23,767 nucleotides of DNA. Origin: JBFIHZ01 sp041601535 (lineage in GTDB: Bacteria; Pseudomonadota; Gammaproteobacteria; Xanthomonadales; SZUA-36). A program made the translations under genes and the position numbers. Under the pieces are notes generated by a model, which saw only the letters and a program-made list of their open reading frames with translations, searched no databases and had not been told where the DNA came from. The DNA lies in NCBI GenBank assembly GCA_041601535.1, contig JBFIHZ010000017.1:1-23767 (forward strand), written 5' to 3'. Positions 6,363 to 14,144 of this stretch are shown piece after piece. The first letter of the stretch is position 1; every line of letters starts with the position of its first letter.

Positions 6363-8044
6363 ACCTGGAGCAACAGCGCAGCCACGCACTGGAAGTGCAC
6401 CAGGCCGGCGACCTGCAGCAGGCTGAAGCCCTCTACCGCGCGATACTGCGGGCGGCCCCGCACGACGGGCAGGCCTGGCATTACCTCGGCGTGCTACGCG
6501 GTCAGCAGGGCCGGCCCGCGGAAGTGGTGAGGTGTTGTGAACAGGCTGTGCGCAACGGTTACGCCGCTGCGGCGGTACACCGCAACCTGGGCCTGGCCCG
6601 GCTTGAACTGGGCCAGGACAACGCTGGGCTGCAGGCGCTGGCCGAAGCGCTGCGGCTGAACCCGGCGGATGCCGAACTGGCGCTGGACACGGCCGGCCTG
6701 CTGAGCAGCCGCGGGCGGGAAGCCGAGGCGCTGGCCATACTGCGCCAGGCCTGCGACGCCACGCCCGGCGATGACCGCCTGTGGACCGAGTTGGCGCAAC
6801 TCGCCGCGCAACTGAATGACGGCGAGCTGGCCGAATCCGCATTCCGCCAGGCTGCGCAGCTCCAGCCTGACGAGGCGTCGTGCTGGCTCAACCTGGGCAG
6901 CGTGCAGCAGATGCGCGGCAATAACGACTCGGCCAGGCGCAACTACCTGCAAGCGCTGTCATTGAAACCCGGCTGGGATGCGGCCTGTTGGGCGCTGGCG
7001 CAGGTGATTAGCCTGCAAAGCGATGCTGAACTGGCGCAGTCCATTGTAAGTCGGGCGTCGTCTGTGCCCGGCGCTGATTCCGCGCCCATGCAGTTTGCGG
7101 CCGCCAAACTGCTGCATGACGCAGGCCAGGTTGAAGCAGCATTTGGTGCCTACCAGGCAGGTAACCGCCTGATCCGGGCCGGTTATGATTACGCGGTCGA
7201 GAAAGATATGGCCACCCTGAGCCGCCTGACGGAAGTGATGCGGCAGATGCCGGATGTGCCGGCTGGGCAGCCGGATGATGCCGCGCCGCGCCCGCTGTTC
7301 GTGGTGGGCCTGCCGCGCTCTGGTTCCACGCTGCTGGAGCAGATGCTGGCCCGGCATTCGGCGATTGACGCAGGGGGTGAAATCGTCTGGCTGCAACGTG
7401 ATGTGCGCGATGCGCTGCGTACGGCCGGCTTGAACTACCCTGATGACCAACTAAAGCTCAGCGATGCGCAGTGCGGAGCCATTCGCCAACGTTATGGCGA
7501 TGCTCTGCGGGCCAGGAGCAAGGGTGGTGCGATCATTACCGACAAGTTGCCGGCCAATTTTCTCTGTTTGCCGCTGATCAGGCGGCTGTTTCCAGGAGCA
7601 TTGGTGCTGCACGCGCGCCGCGACCTGTTGCAGACCTGCTGGTCCTGTTACCGGCACCTGTTCACCGGCCGACAGCAGTTCGCCTATGAGTTGGAGGAGT
7701 TGGGCCGCTACGCCACATCGGTGCATGCATTTATGCACGCAGCGCAGCAGCGCTGGCCGGATCATGTGCTGGAAGTGAGTTATGAACGGCTGGTTGAACA
7801 GCCGCAACGGGTGCTGGGTGAGGTGCTGAACCGGCTGGGCCTGCACTGGGAAGAGCAGTGCCTGTTACCGCAAAACAGCACTGACGTGGTACTGACGGCC
7901 AGTGCAACGCAAGTGCGGCAAGGCCTGGCGCGCCAACCCTTTGCGGGCGCGGCGGCCTATCGAGCGTACTTGCAGCCGCTGGAATCGGCATTGCGGCTGG
8001 AAGCCTCCAGCCGCAACACCTCATCTGCTGATCAGAACGTGTAG
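6359..8044 (+). CDS. TPR-repeat sulfotransferase
   Basis: This is a 561-residue two-part protein without a signal peptide. Residues 1-230 are tandem tetratricopeptide repeats (e.g. AEALYRAILRAAPHDGQAWHYLG, then further units ending NPADAE and QPDEAS), a protein- or peptide-binding scaffold. Residues 310-550 form a PAPS-dependent sulfotransferase domain. The 5'-phosphosulfate loop is GLPRSGSTLLEQ (317-328), and the 3'-phosphate-binding region is HARRDLLQTCWSCY (418-431). Such TPR-sulfotransferases are common in Gram-negative environmental bacteria, often beside TonB-dependent receptors, and their substrates are unknown. The gene overlaps the S9 peptidase stop by ATGA, implying translational coupling. 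Its 3' end overlaps the converging receptor gene by 13 bp. Confidence 0.94.
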   Translation: MNLEQQRSHALEVHQAGDLQQAEALYRAILRAAPHDGQAWHYLGVLRGQQGRPAEVVRCCEQAVRNGYAAAAVHRNLGLARLELGQDNAGLQALAEALRLNPADAELALDTAGLLSSRGREAEALAILRQACDATPGDDRLWTELAQLAAQLNDGELAESAFRQAAQLQPDEASCWLNLGSVQQMRGNNDSARRNYLQALSLKPGWDAACWALAQVISLQSDAELAQSIVSRASSVPGADSAPMQFAAAKLLHDAGQVEAAFGAYQAGNRLIRAGYDYAVEKDMATLSRLTEVMRQMPDVPAGQPDDAAPRPLFVVGLPRSGSTLLEQMLARHSAIDAGGEIVWLQRDVRDALRTAGLNYPDDQLKLSDAQCGAIRQRYGDALRARSKGGAIITDKLPANFLCLPLIRRLFPGALVLHARRDLLQTCWSCYRHLFTGRQQFAYELEELGRYATSVHAFMHAAQQRWPDHVLEVSYERLVEQPQRVLGEVLNRLGLHWEEQCLLPQNSTDVVLTASATQVRQGLARQPFAGAAAYRAYLQPLESALRLEASSRNTSSADQNV

Positions 8045-10323
8045 CTGACCCGAACCCCGGTGGTCCGTGGACGGTTGGTGAAGAAGGCCAGGATATTGGT
8101 CACTTCGTTGATGGCGTCATTCTGCGCACGTTCATCCGTCAGGTTGTCGATAAAGAACTCAACCCGCCAGTTGTCGTTCATCACACCGGCGCGTACGTCC
8201 AGCACGGTGGAGCTTTCCAGGTGCACGTTGAACGGGTCACGCTCAGCGGCAATGCGCGTGTCCGAGTCACCGGTATACACCAGTGAGCCGCCCAGCGAAG
8301 CATCAAAGCCATTGAATGCCAGCCAGGTGTAGTCGGCTGAGAAACTGGCGGTCCATTCCGGTACGTTGTTGATCCTGTCGCCGTCACGCCCTTCGGTGGG
8401 CAGCGGTGGGTTGTTGAGCGGTGGTGCGTCTTCAGTCAGGCGCGCATCGGTGTAACCCACGGCGGCTACCAGGTCGAGGCCGGGAACCGGGCGGGCAAAC
8501 AGCTCCAGCTCCAGTCCGTCAACCTTGGCCTGGCCGGCGTTGGTAAAGAACTCAACCCCGCCCAGTTCGCTGACGGTTTCCAGCTGAATGTCGGACCAGT
8601 CCAGCGAGTATGCGGTGGCGTTGAAGATCAGGCGGTCATTCAGCCAGCTGGATTTGATGCCGATTTCGTAATTCCACAGCTGGTCCGAGCCAAACGTTTC
8701 CGGGATGTCGAACAGGTCGCCGAATGCGTTCAGGTTCAGGCCACCGCGGCGGAAGCCTTCCGATGCGGTGGCATACACCATCACATCATCACTGATCTGG
8801 TAGGAGGTGTTGAACTTCAGGATGAAGCTGTCATCACTGCCTTCCTTGGTCGGCTCGGGACCCATTGGCGGGCCAAAGAACGGCACCACTGCGTTTTCAT
8901 CGGTGACGAAATCAAACTCCGCGTAACGTGCGCCAGCGGTCAGGTCCCAGCGGTCGGTCAGGCTGAAGGTGACTTCACCAAACACCGCGGTTTCATCGAA
9001 ACTGCGGTCGCGCAATACCGATAACACGCTGGGGCTGGACTCGTTGATGAGGCCGTTTTCATCCACGGTAAATACATTAGAAGCGGATTTCAGGTCTTCC
9101 TGTTGATGGTACAGGCCGCCAACGAACTGCACCCGGCCATTGAAATCGGAGCTGAAGCGGATTTCGTTGGACCAGATTTTGCGGTCTTCCGGGAACGACG
9201 AAATGGCCCGGATGGGTACGCCGAAGAACAGCAGGATAGGGGTTGAGTCAAAGTTGAACTCGATCTCGCGGTCATAAATGCTGGTGGTTGCAACCAGCGA
9301 ACCGAAATCCATTTGATAATCCGCCACCAGGGAGAAAATCTTCGGGTCGTCCCTGCGCGAGTTGCGCGTGAAATCGGTAACCTGCAGTTCATCGGTGACT
9401 GAAAACGGCGTTTCACCCGGGAATACCAGCGCATCATCGCCCACCCGGTTATACCGCACGCCGTCGCCAATGTCCTGGTTCTGCACCATGGCAGTAGCTG
9501 TCAGGGTCAGGTTCTCGGTGGCGTTCAGGGTAGCGATAATGCGGCCGCCCACGGTCTCTTCGTCATTAATGTTGTTGGTGCCCAGCCGGATGTTGTCGAT
9601 GAATCCGCTGTTGTCCACCGACCAGGCGGCCATACGAATACCGAATACGTCTTCAACGATGGGCACATTGACGTGAGCATGCGCGGTGTAATTGCTGCCG
9701 CCGCGTTTGGTTGAGCCGTACTCGAGTTCGGCCGAAGCGGACCACTCATTCAGGTTGGGCTTGGCGGAAATGATGCGGATGGTGCCACCCAGCGCGCTGG
9801 CGCCGTACAGTGTGCCCTGTGGTCCACGCAGCACCTCGATGCGCTCCAGGTCAAACAGCTTGAAATCAACGTTGCGGCCGCCGCCTTCACCGTCGTTGAA
9901 CGCGGTGATGTTTGTTTCATCAAAATACACGGCCGTGGTGGCGGCACCAGTGGACACCAGCCCGCGTGTGATGATGGTTTTCTCACCTGGGCCCAGGTCC
10001 TTGAACGTCACGCCGGGCACAAACCCCACCCAGTCGGCGAAATCCTGCACACCCTGGTTCTCGAGATCATCGCCTGTCAGGGCGCGGATACTGCCCGCCA
10101 CATCCTGCAGAAACTGGTTGCCCCGCTTGCTGGCGGTTACCACCACTTCTTCCAGCAGGCCCTGATTGTCATTTGGTTCGCTCTGGGCCAGCGCAGCTGC
10201 CGGTACCAGCAGTGCCAGTGAGGTGGCGCCGATCAACATGGGGACCTGGCCGGATCGCGTGACAGAATTTACGGTGTCACGGTACAAAGCGCTGCGTACA
10301 GCGCGGGTGATGCGTTTTCTCAT
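8032..10323 (-). CDS. TonB-dependent outer-membrane receptor
   Basis: This is a 763-residue outer-membrane importer energised by TonB-ExbBD. A long signal peptide ends at ALA-Q46. A TonB-box-like EEVVVTA lies near residue 57, followed by the plug domain with VLRGPQGTLYGASALGGTIRI-type plug signature. A beta-barrel then runs to a terminal Phe (RVSYTF), the classic outer-membrane insertion signal. ATG 10323 was chosen because AAGGA sits 7 nt upstream and a proper signal peptide follows; a GTG at 10404 would add 27 residues of ordinary sequence. The substrate is unknown. It converges on the amidohydrolase-peptidase-sulfotransferase operon, suggesting that they handle the compound it imports. A strong promoter candidate is at 10432-10460. 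Confidence 0.96.
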   Translation of the reverse strand: MRKRITRAVRSALYRDTVNSVTRSGQVPMLIGATSLALLVPAAALAQSEPNDNQGLLEEVVVTASKRGNQFLQDVAGSIRALTGDDLENQGVQDFADWVGFVPGVTFKDLGPGEKTIITRGLVSTGAATTAVYFDETNITAFNDGEGGGRNVDFKLFDLERIEVLRGPQGTLYGASALGGTIRIISAKPNLNEWSASAELEYGSTKRGGSNYTAHAHVNVPIVEDVFGIRMAAWSVDNSGFIDNIRLGTNNINDEETVGGRIIATLNATENLTLTATAMVQNQDIGDGVRYNRVGDDALVFPGETPFSVTDELQVTDFTRNSRRDDPKIFSLVADYQMDFGSLVATTSIYDREIEFNFDSTPILLFFGVPIRAISSFPEDRKIWSNEIRFSSDFNGRVQFVGGLYHQQEDLKSASNVFTVDENGLINESSPSVLSVLRDRSFDETAVFGEVTFSLTDRWDLTAGARYAEFDFVTDENAVVPFFGPPMGPEPTKEGSDDSFILKFNTSYQISDDVMVYATASEGFRRGGLNLNAFGDLFDIPETFGSDQLWNYEIGIKSSWLNDRLIFNATAYSLDWSDIQLETVSELGGVEFFTNAGQAKVDGLELELFARPVPGLDLVAAVGYTDARLTEDAPPLNNPPLPTEGRDGDRINNVPEWTASFSADYTWLAFNGFDASLGGSLVYTGDSDTRIAAERDPFNVHLESSTVLDVRAGVMNDNWRVEFFIDNLTDERAQNDAINEVTNILAFFTNRPRTTGVRVSYTF

Positions 10324-10431
10324 GCCTGTTTCCTTATGGGAAGTATTGAGTGGGTAATCTTGACCGCAAATGGATCGTTGTGCGTTGTCCCCGGAGTTCA
10401 GCACGCTTCACCACGCCGCAAGCAGCCTGTC

Positions 10432-10460
10432 ATCGTAAGTAGTGGATTATGGTGAGTCAA
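10432..10460 (-). promoter_or_regulatory. Sigma-70-type promoter of the TonB-dependent receptor
   Basis: On the minus strand TTGACT (10460-10455) is followed by a 17-bp spacer and TACGAT (10437-10432). This close match to -35/-10 consensus at ideal spacing would start transcription near 10425, leaving a leader of about 100 nt before the ATG at 10323. Confidence 0.65.
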
Positions 10461-10479
10461 CGAACTGTTTTGGGTAATG

Positions 10480-10489
10480 ACCCTAGGGT
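10480..10489. promoter_or_regulatory. Perfect palindrome ACCCTAGGGT upstream of the receptor promoter
   Basis: A 10-bp perfect palindrome lies 20 bp upstream of the -35 box of the receptor promoter. Read on the minus strand, a TTACCC hexamer occurs on both sides of its centre (TTACCCTAGGGTCATTACCC). It is in the right place for an activator site, or an operator for the divergent small membrane protein gene. No known regulator is identified. Confidence 0.35.
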
Positions 10490-10597
10490 AAGGGCAGGCA
10501 GACTGTCGTTGCGGTAAAAAAATGCAGGGTCCGCCCAGGCAATTCATTGTATGCTGGGTGGCAAGCTAAATTTCAGCGTAATCAAGGAGTAAGGTCT

Positions 10598-10846
10598 ATG
10601 GGATTTTTCACCTGGATTGGCTTTGGCTTCGTGGCTGGCGCACTCGCCAAGATGCTTATGCCCGGCAAGGACCCGGGCGGGTTTATCGTGACCATTCTGA
10701 TCGGCATCGCTGGCGCGCTGGTCGGGGGTTACCTCGGTACCCGCCTCGGCTTTGGCACCGTCACGGGTTTCAATTTGGGCAGCTTCATTACCGCGATCGC
10801 CGGCGCCGTATTGTTGCTGTGGCTGTATCGCCTGATGAGGAAATAG
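10598..10846 (+). CDS. GlsB/YeaQ/YmgE-family small membrane protein
   Basis: This 82-residue, Gly-rich inner-membrane protein (transglycosylase-associated family, Pfam PF04226) has three hydrophobic segments: about 2-20, 28-48 and 56-78. It carries the family pattern MLMPGKDPGGFIVTILIGIAGA near residues 19-40. ATG 10598 is clearly the start: AAGGAG lies 8 nt upstream, and 82 residues matches the usual 80-85. Family members are associated with stress and stationary phase, but their molecular role is not established. It is transcribed divergently from the receptor gene and stands alone. Confidence 0.95.
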   Translation: MGFFTWIGFGFVAGALAKMLMPGKDPGGFIVTILIGIAGALVGGYLGTRLGFGTVTGFNLGSFITAIAGAVLLLWLYRLMRK

Positions 10847-10864
10847 CGCGCCCACGCTTGCTGC

Positions 10865-10885
10865 CGGGGCCCTGCCCTGGCCCCG
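10865..10885 (+). terminator. GC hairpin after the GlsB-family gene (weak terminator candidate)
   Basis: CGGGGCC (10865-10871) and GGCCCCG (10879-10885) form a 7-bp GC stem with a 7-nt loop, 19 bp after the stop codon. No T-run follows, so intrinsic termination would be weak. It may simply block exonucleases or do nothing. Confidence 0.3.
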
Positions 10886-11006
10886 TGCCTGGTTCTGTAG
10901 TTGCGGAAATTAGTTGCGTTTACGCAGGCCAGGCGCACATGCAAGTAATAAAAACCGGACCGGCCCGGTCTGCAGGTACTACACGTCCATCAATGCGGTA
11001 CACCAC

Positions 11007-11858
11007 ATGAAAATCACCTCCATTGCACTATCGTATGTTCTGCTGGCATTGGCCGCTGGCAGTACGGCCCAGGCGGCCGAGACCATCGACACATTGCTTG
11101 ACCAGGCCATGGCCGGTGCGCACCGCAGCGCCGGCGACCGCGCCCGCGACATCTACCGCCACACGAAGGAAACCCTGATGTTTTTTGGCCTGGAGCCTGA
11201 CATGAGTGTGGTGGAAATCTGGCCCAGTGCTGGCTGGTATACAGCGATCCTGGCGCCGGCATTGAAGCCCCACGGTGTGTTGTATGCCGCGGGGTTTGCC
11301 ATGACAGCGCAGCGGACACCGGATTGGCGCGAGGACGTGCAGACGGATTTCGCGACGATGCTCGAAAGCAATCCCCAGGCGTATGACCATGTGGTTGTGA
11401 CCGAACTTTCAGTACCCGAGCGCACCACCATTGCGCCGCCAGGCAGGGCCGACCTGGTGGTGACGTTCCGCAATGTGCACAACTGGATGAACGGTGACTA
11501 TGCCGCGGACATGTTCCGTATCATGGCGCGCGCACTGAAACCCGGTGGAGTGCTGGGCGTGGTTGAGCACCGCGCCAATCCCGCAACCACTATCGATGAG
11601 ATGAAGCAATCGGGCTACGTAACTGAAGCCTACGTTATTGCACTGGCCGAGGAAGCCGGCCTGGTTCTGGAAGCACGGTCTGAAATCAATGCCAACCCAC
11701 GTGACAGCAAGCAGCACCCGGCCGGGGTCTGGTCGCTGCCGCCTTCATTGCGCTATTGCCGCAGTCTGCCCGAAGGTGCGCAGCAGGAAAGCTGTCAGGC
11801 GGATTACACAGCGATTGGCGAATCGGACCGGATGACACTGCGTTTTCGCAAGCGCTGA
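11007..11858 (+). CDS. Exported methyltransferase-like protein (COG4798-type)
   Basis: This 283-residue protein carries a clear signal peptide (MKITSIALSYVLLALAAGSTAQA, cleavage near residue 23). It is followed by a class I methyltransferase-like Rossmann domain: VVEIWPSAGWYTAILAPAL (motif I, with Trp-Pro-Ser in place of the usual Asp-x-Gly-x-Gly), then DLVVTFRNVHNW (motif IV) and ALKPGGVLGVVEHR (motif V/VI). Known relatives are annotated as predicted methyltransferases; no substrate is established. Export is odd because S-adenosylmethionine is cytoplasmic. Two Cys near the C-terminus (RYCRSL, ESCQAD) could form a disulfide in the periplasm. ATG 11007 was chosen because the signal peptide begins exactly there. 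It appears monocistronic. Confidence 0.85.
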   Translation: MKITSIALSYVLLALAAGSTAQAAETIDTLLDQAMAGAHRSAGDRARDIYRHTKETLMFFGLEPDMSVVEIWPSAGWYTAILAPALKPHGVLYAAGFAMTAQRTPDWREDVQTDFATMLESNPQAYDHVVVTELSVPERTTIAPPGRADLVVTFRNVHNWMNGDYAADMFRIMARALKPGGVLGVVEHRANPATTIDEMKQSGYVTEAYVIALAEEAGLVLEARSEINANPRDSKQHPAGVWSLPPSLRYCRSLPEGAQQESCQADYTAIGESDRMTLRFRKR

Positions 11859-11958
11859 AAGCTGGTGCTTACGCAGCCCGGGTTATTGCCATGGCTGCGA
11901 TTTTGGAATCACACAGGCTGATTTCAACCAGCGTCTGACAGGCAATACCCTTCAGCGG

Positions 11959-11987
11959 TTGATTTCGGCGAAAAGTGAACGAATATT
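11959..11987 (+). promoter_or_regulatory. Candidate promoter of the yghU-like gene
   Basis: TTGATT (11959-11964), a 17-bp spacer and AATATT (11982-11987) lie about 40 bp before the ATG. The -10 region is embedded in an AT-rich patch (GAATATTTGAATATTC), the only such patch in the 169-bp gap. Confidence 0.4.
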
Positions 11988-12027
11988 TGAATATTCTTAA
12001 ATTGACCTGCAGCAAGGCACCCATGGC

Positions 12028-12870
12028 ATGAGCAAATCTGATACCTATACCCCACCCAAAGTCTGGCAGTGGGATACCGCCAGCGGCGGAAAATTCGCCC
12101 ACATCAACCGGCCCATCGCCGGGCACATTCATGAAGCAGAGCTGCCGCAAGGCAAGCACCCCTTGCAGCTCTACTCGCTGGCCACGCCCAACGGCGTGAA
12201 AGTGACCGTGATGCTGGAAGAACTGGTGGAACTGGGCGTTAAGGAGGCAGAGTACGATGCCTGGCTGATCGACATCTCCGAAGGCGATCAGTTCGGCAGC
12301 GGCTTTGTCGCGATCAACCCGAATTCAAAAATCCCAGCCCTGCTGGACCGCAGCACCACGCCGCCGACCCGCGTGTTTGAATCCGGCGCCATCCTGCTGT
12401 ATCTGGCGGAGAAGTTTGGTCACTTCCTGCCTGCTGAGTTGCCGGCGCGCTCTGAAACGCTTTCCTGGTTGATGTGGCAAATGGGCAGCGCACCTTTCCT
12501 GGGCGGTGGTTTTGGGCATTTTTATGCCTATGCGCCGGAGAAGTACGAATACCCGATCAACCGCTACGCCATGGAGGTCAAGCGTCAGCTGGACGTGCTG
12601 GATCGCCACCTGTCAACGCGACGTTATCTGAGCGGTGATGAGTACACCGTGGCCGATATCGCCACCTTCCCATGGTATGGCTCTCTGGTGCTGCACGACA
12701 TTTATGAGGCCTCGGAATTCCTCGAAGTGGACGGCTACACCCACGTGGTGCGCTGGGCCCAGGAAATCGACCAGCGCCCCGCAGTGCAGCGCGGCCGCCG
12801 CGTTAACCGTACCTGGGGCGACGAAGCAAGCCGCATGCCGGAGCGTCACGGCCCCGAAGACTTCACCTGA
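12028..12870 (+). CDS. yghU: YghU-type glutathione S-transferase / disulfide-bond oxidoreductase
   Basis: The protein has 280 residues and closely resembles E. coli YghU, a Nu-class glutathione transferase with GSH-dependent disulfide reductase activity. Shared segments include INRP near the N-terminus, HPLQLYSLATPNG, MLEELVELGV, YDAWLI, VNPNSKIPAL-like INPNSKIPAL, RVFESGAILLYLAEKFG and PFLGGGFGHFYAYAP. The glutathione-contact residues expected from YghU are present (Asn27, and Thr53-Pro-Asn55). The N-terminal thioredoxin-like domain spans about 45-130 and the helical C-terminal domain about 140-265. An out-of-frame ATG 5 nt earlier opens a two-codon ORF ending TGA over the true start. A repeat-family hairpin follows the stop codon. 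Confidence 0.97.
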   Translation: MSKSDTYTPPKVWQWDTASGGKFAHINRPIAGHIHEAELPQGKHPLQLYSLATPNGVKVTVMLEELVELGVKEAEYDAWLIDISEGDQFGSGFVAINPNSKIPALLDRSTTPPTRVFESGAILLYLAEKFGHFLPAELPARSETLSWLMWQMGSAPFLGGGFGHFYAYAPEKYEYPINRYAMEVKRQLDVLDRHLSTRRYLSGDEYTVADIATFPWYGSLVLHDIYEASEFLEVDGYTHVVRWAQEIDQRPAVQRGRRVNRTWGDEASRMPERHGPEDFT

Positions 12871-12876
12871 AAGTAT

Positions 12877-12935
12877 GGGGTCAGAGTCAAGTGCCAGAGT
12901 AAACCGGGTTCACTCTGGCACTTGACTCTGACCCC
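12877..12935. repeat. Perfect 24-bp inverted repeat (hairpin) of the GGGGTCAGAG family
   Basis: The left arm 12877-12900 starts GGGGTCAGAGTCAAGTGCC. The right arm 12912-12935 is its exact reverse complement, with an 11-nt loop (12901-12911). The first 10 bases of the arm are the same as in the clusters at 1550-1666 and 14098-14235, but the rest differs. It begins 6 bp after the yghU-like stop codon, in the short gap between two converging genes, so it could serve as a bidirectional terminator or mRNA 3' protection. A further ACCCCGGGGT palindrome follows at 12946-12955. Its status as a REP-type mobile repeat is an inference. Confidence 0.9.
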
Positions 12936-12963
12936 GGGTTTGCTGACCCCGGGGTGACCCGGG

Positions 12964-14079
12964 TTAGGTGTCGTCAGGGCCCAGCAGCATATCCGCCGTG
13001 CGCCGGGCGATGGCGAGTGAAGCAGTCAGCCCGGGGGACTCGATGCCAAACAGGTTTACCAGGCCGGCGATGCCGTGGCTGGATGGTCCCTGCATGATGA
13101 AGTCGCCGGGGGCGTCTCCGGGGCCGCTGACTTTGGGGCGGATGCCGGTGTAGGCCGGCTGCAGGCGGCCCGCTTCAACAGCGGGGTAGTAGCGGCGTAT
13201 GGCATTGGCGAACTCTTCTTCTCCCCCGGTATCGAACCGATAATCCACGCTATCCACCCAGCAGTTGTCCGGACCAAAGCGGACTTCACCGGCCAGGTCA
13301 CAGGTGGCGTGTATGCCCAGGCCCTCGGCAGTAGCCACGGGATACACCAGTGTGCTGAACGGCGGTTGGCCGCTGTAGCTGTAATAGTGGCCCTTGGAAT
13401 AATACGTCTGCGGCAGGTCGGCATCCGGTAAGCCATGCATACGCGCGGCAAGTTCCGAGGCCCACAGGCCGGTCGCATTCACCATCATATTGCACCGCAT
13501 CGCCTGGCCGGATCCGGCTTCAAATGTGATTGCGCCGGGGCTGTGGCACAAGTCAATGGACTCCACCCGGCTGCGCAGCACCACCGTACCGTTGGCGGAC
13601 TCAATATCCGCCTGCAAGGCCTGCAGATACGCGTGCGAATCAATAATGCCGGTGCCGGGCGACCAAAGGGCAGCCATGCACTGCACTTCAGGTTCCCGAG
13701 CCTTGGCTTCGCGGGCATCAAGCCAGTGCAGGTTGCCCACGCCGTTATTCCGTGCGCAATGCAGGTAATCCCGCAGCGCCGCGTGTTCACTCTCCCGGGT
13801 GGCGACAATCATTTTGCCGATGCGCCTGAACGGCACCCGGCGCGCTTCACAGTAGCGGTACAGCAAGTGCTTGCCGGCCACACACAGCTGCGCTTTAAGC
13901 GAGTGCTGCGGGTAGTAAATGCCGGCGTGTATCACTTCGGAATTACGGCTGCTGGTGTGCGCTCCCACCCGGTCTTCGGCTTCCAGCACCACCACCTCGC
14001 GGCCAAGCAGCGCCAGTTCCCGCGCCACCGCCAGCCCGATCACCCCGGCCCCCACCACCACGCAATCTAGTCTCTCCAC
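12964..14079 (-). CDS. L-2-hydroxyglutarate oxidase-like FAD-dependent oxidoreductase
   Basis: The protein is 371 residues from GTG 14079. The N-terminal FAD-binding Rossmann motif is VVVGAGVIGLAVAREL, followed by EAEDRVGAHTSSRNSEVIHAGIYY, a signature of the LhgO/L2HGDH family. Family-typical segments TYYSKGHYYSYSG, GLGIHATCDLAGEVRFGPD, TGIRPKVSGPG and the C-terminal FAD-contact region HGIAGLVNLFGIESPGLTAS also occur. It likely oxidises L-2-hydroxyglutarate, or a related 2-hydroxy acid, to the 2-oxo acid and passes electrons to quinone or O2. The frame stays open to an ATG at 14139, but that 20-residue extension is encoded by a repeat copy (14098-14120) and lies outside the conserved fold. 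GTG 14079, with GGGA 5 nt upstream, is therefore preferred. Confidence 0.93.
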   Translation of the reverse strand: MERLDCVVVGAGVIGLAVARELALLGREVVVLEAEDRVGAHTSSRNSEVIHAGIYYPQHSLKAQLCVAGKHLLYRYCEARRVPFRRIGKMIVATRESEHAALRDYLHCARNNGVGNLHWLDAREAKAREPEVQCMAALWSPGTGIIDSHAYLQALQADIESANGTVVLRSRVESIDLCHSPGAITFEAGSGQAMRCNMMVNATGLWASELAARMHGLPDADLPQTYYSKGHYYSYSGQPPFSTLVYPVATAEGLGIHATCDLAGEVRFGPDNCWVDSVDYRFDTGGEEEFANAIRRYYPAVEAGRLQPAYTGIRPKVSGPGDAPGDFIMQGPSSHGIAGLVNLFGIESPGLTASLAIARRTADMLLGPDDT

Positions 14080-14097
14080 CGCAATCCCGTTATTGGC

Positions 14098-14120
14098 GAT
14101 ATTCGGGGTCAGAGTAAAAA
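14098..14120 (+). repeat. GGGGTCAGAGTAAAAA repeat, solitary arm at the start of the FAD-oxidoreductase gene
   Basis: GATATTCGGGGTCAGAGTAAAAA is repeated at 14144-14166 with one mismatch, in the same orientation. Read on the minus strand it encodes FTLTPNI-like residues, so it opens an artificial N-terminal extension of the oxidoreductase frame. Confidence 0.85.
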
Positions 14121-14144
14121 CCCCTCCCCGCTGGTTCACGCATG

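Noticed and set aside
10324..10404. GTG at 10404 as the receptor start
   Set aside because: ATG 10323 has AAGGA at good spacing and is followed directly by a basic n-region and signal peptide; the upstream 27 residues lie in the leader.
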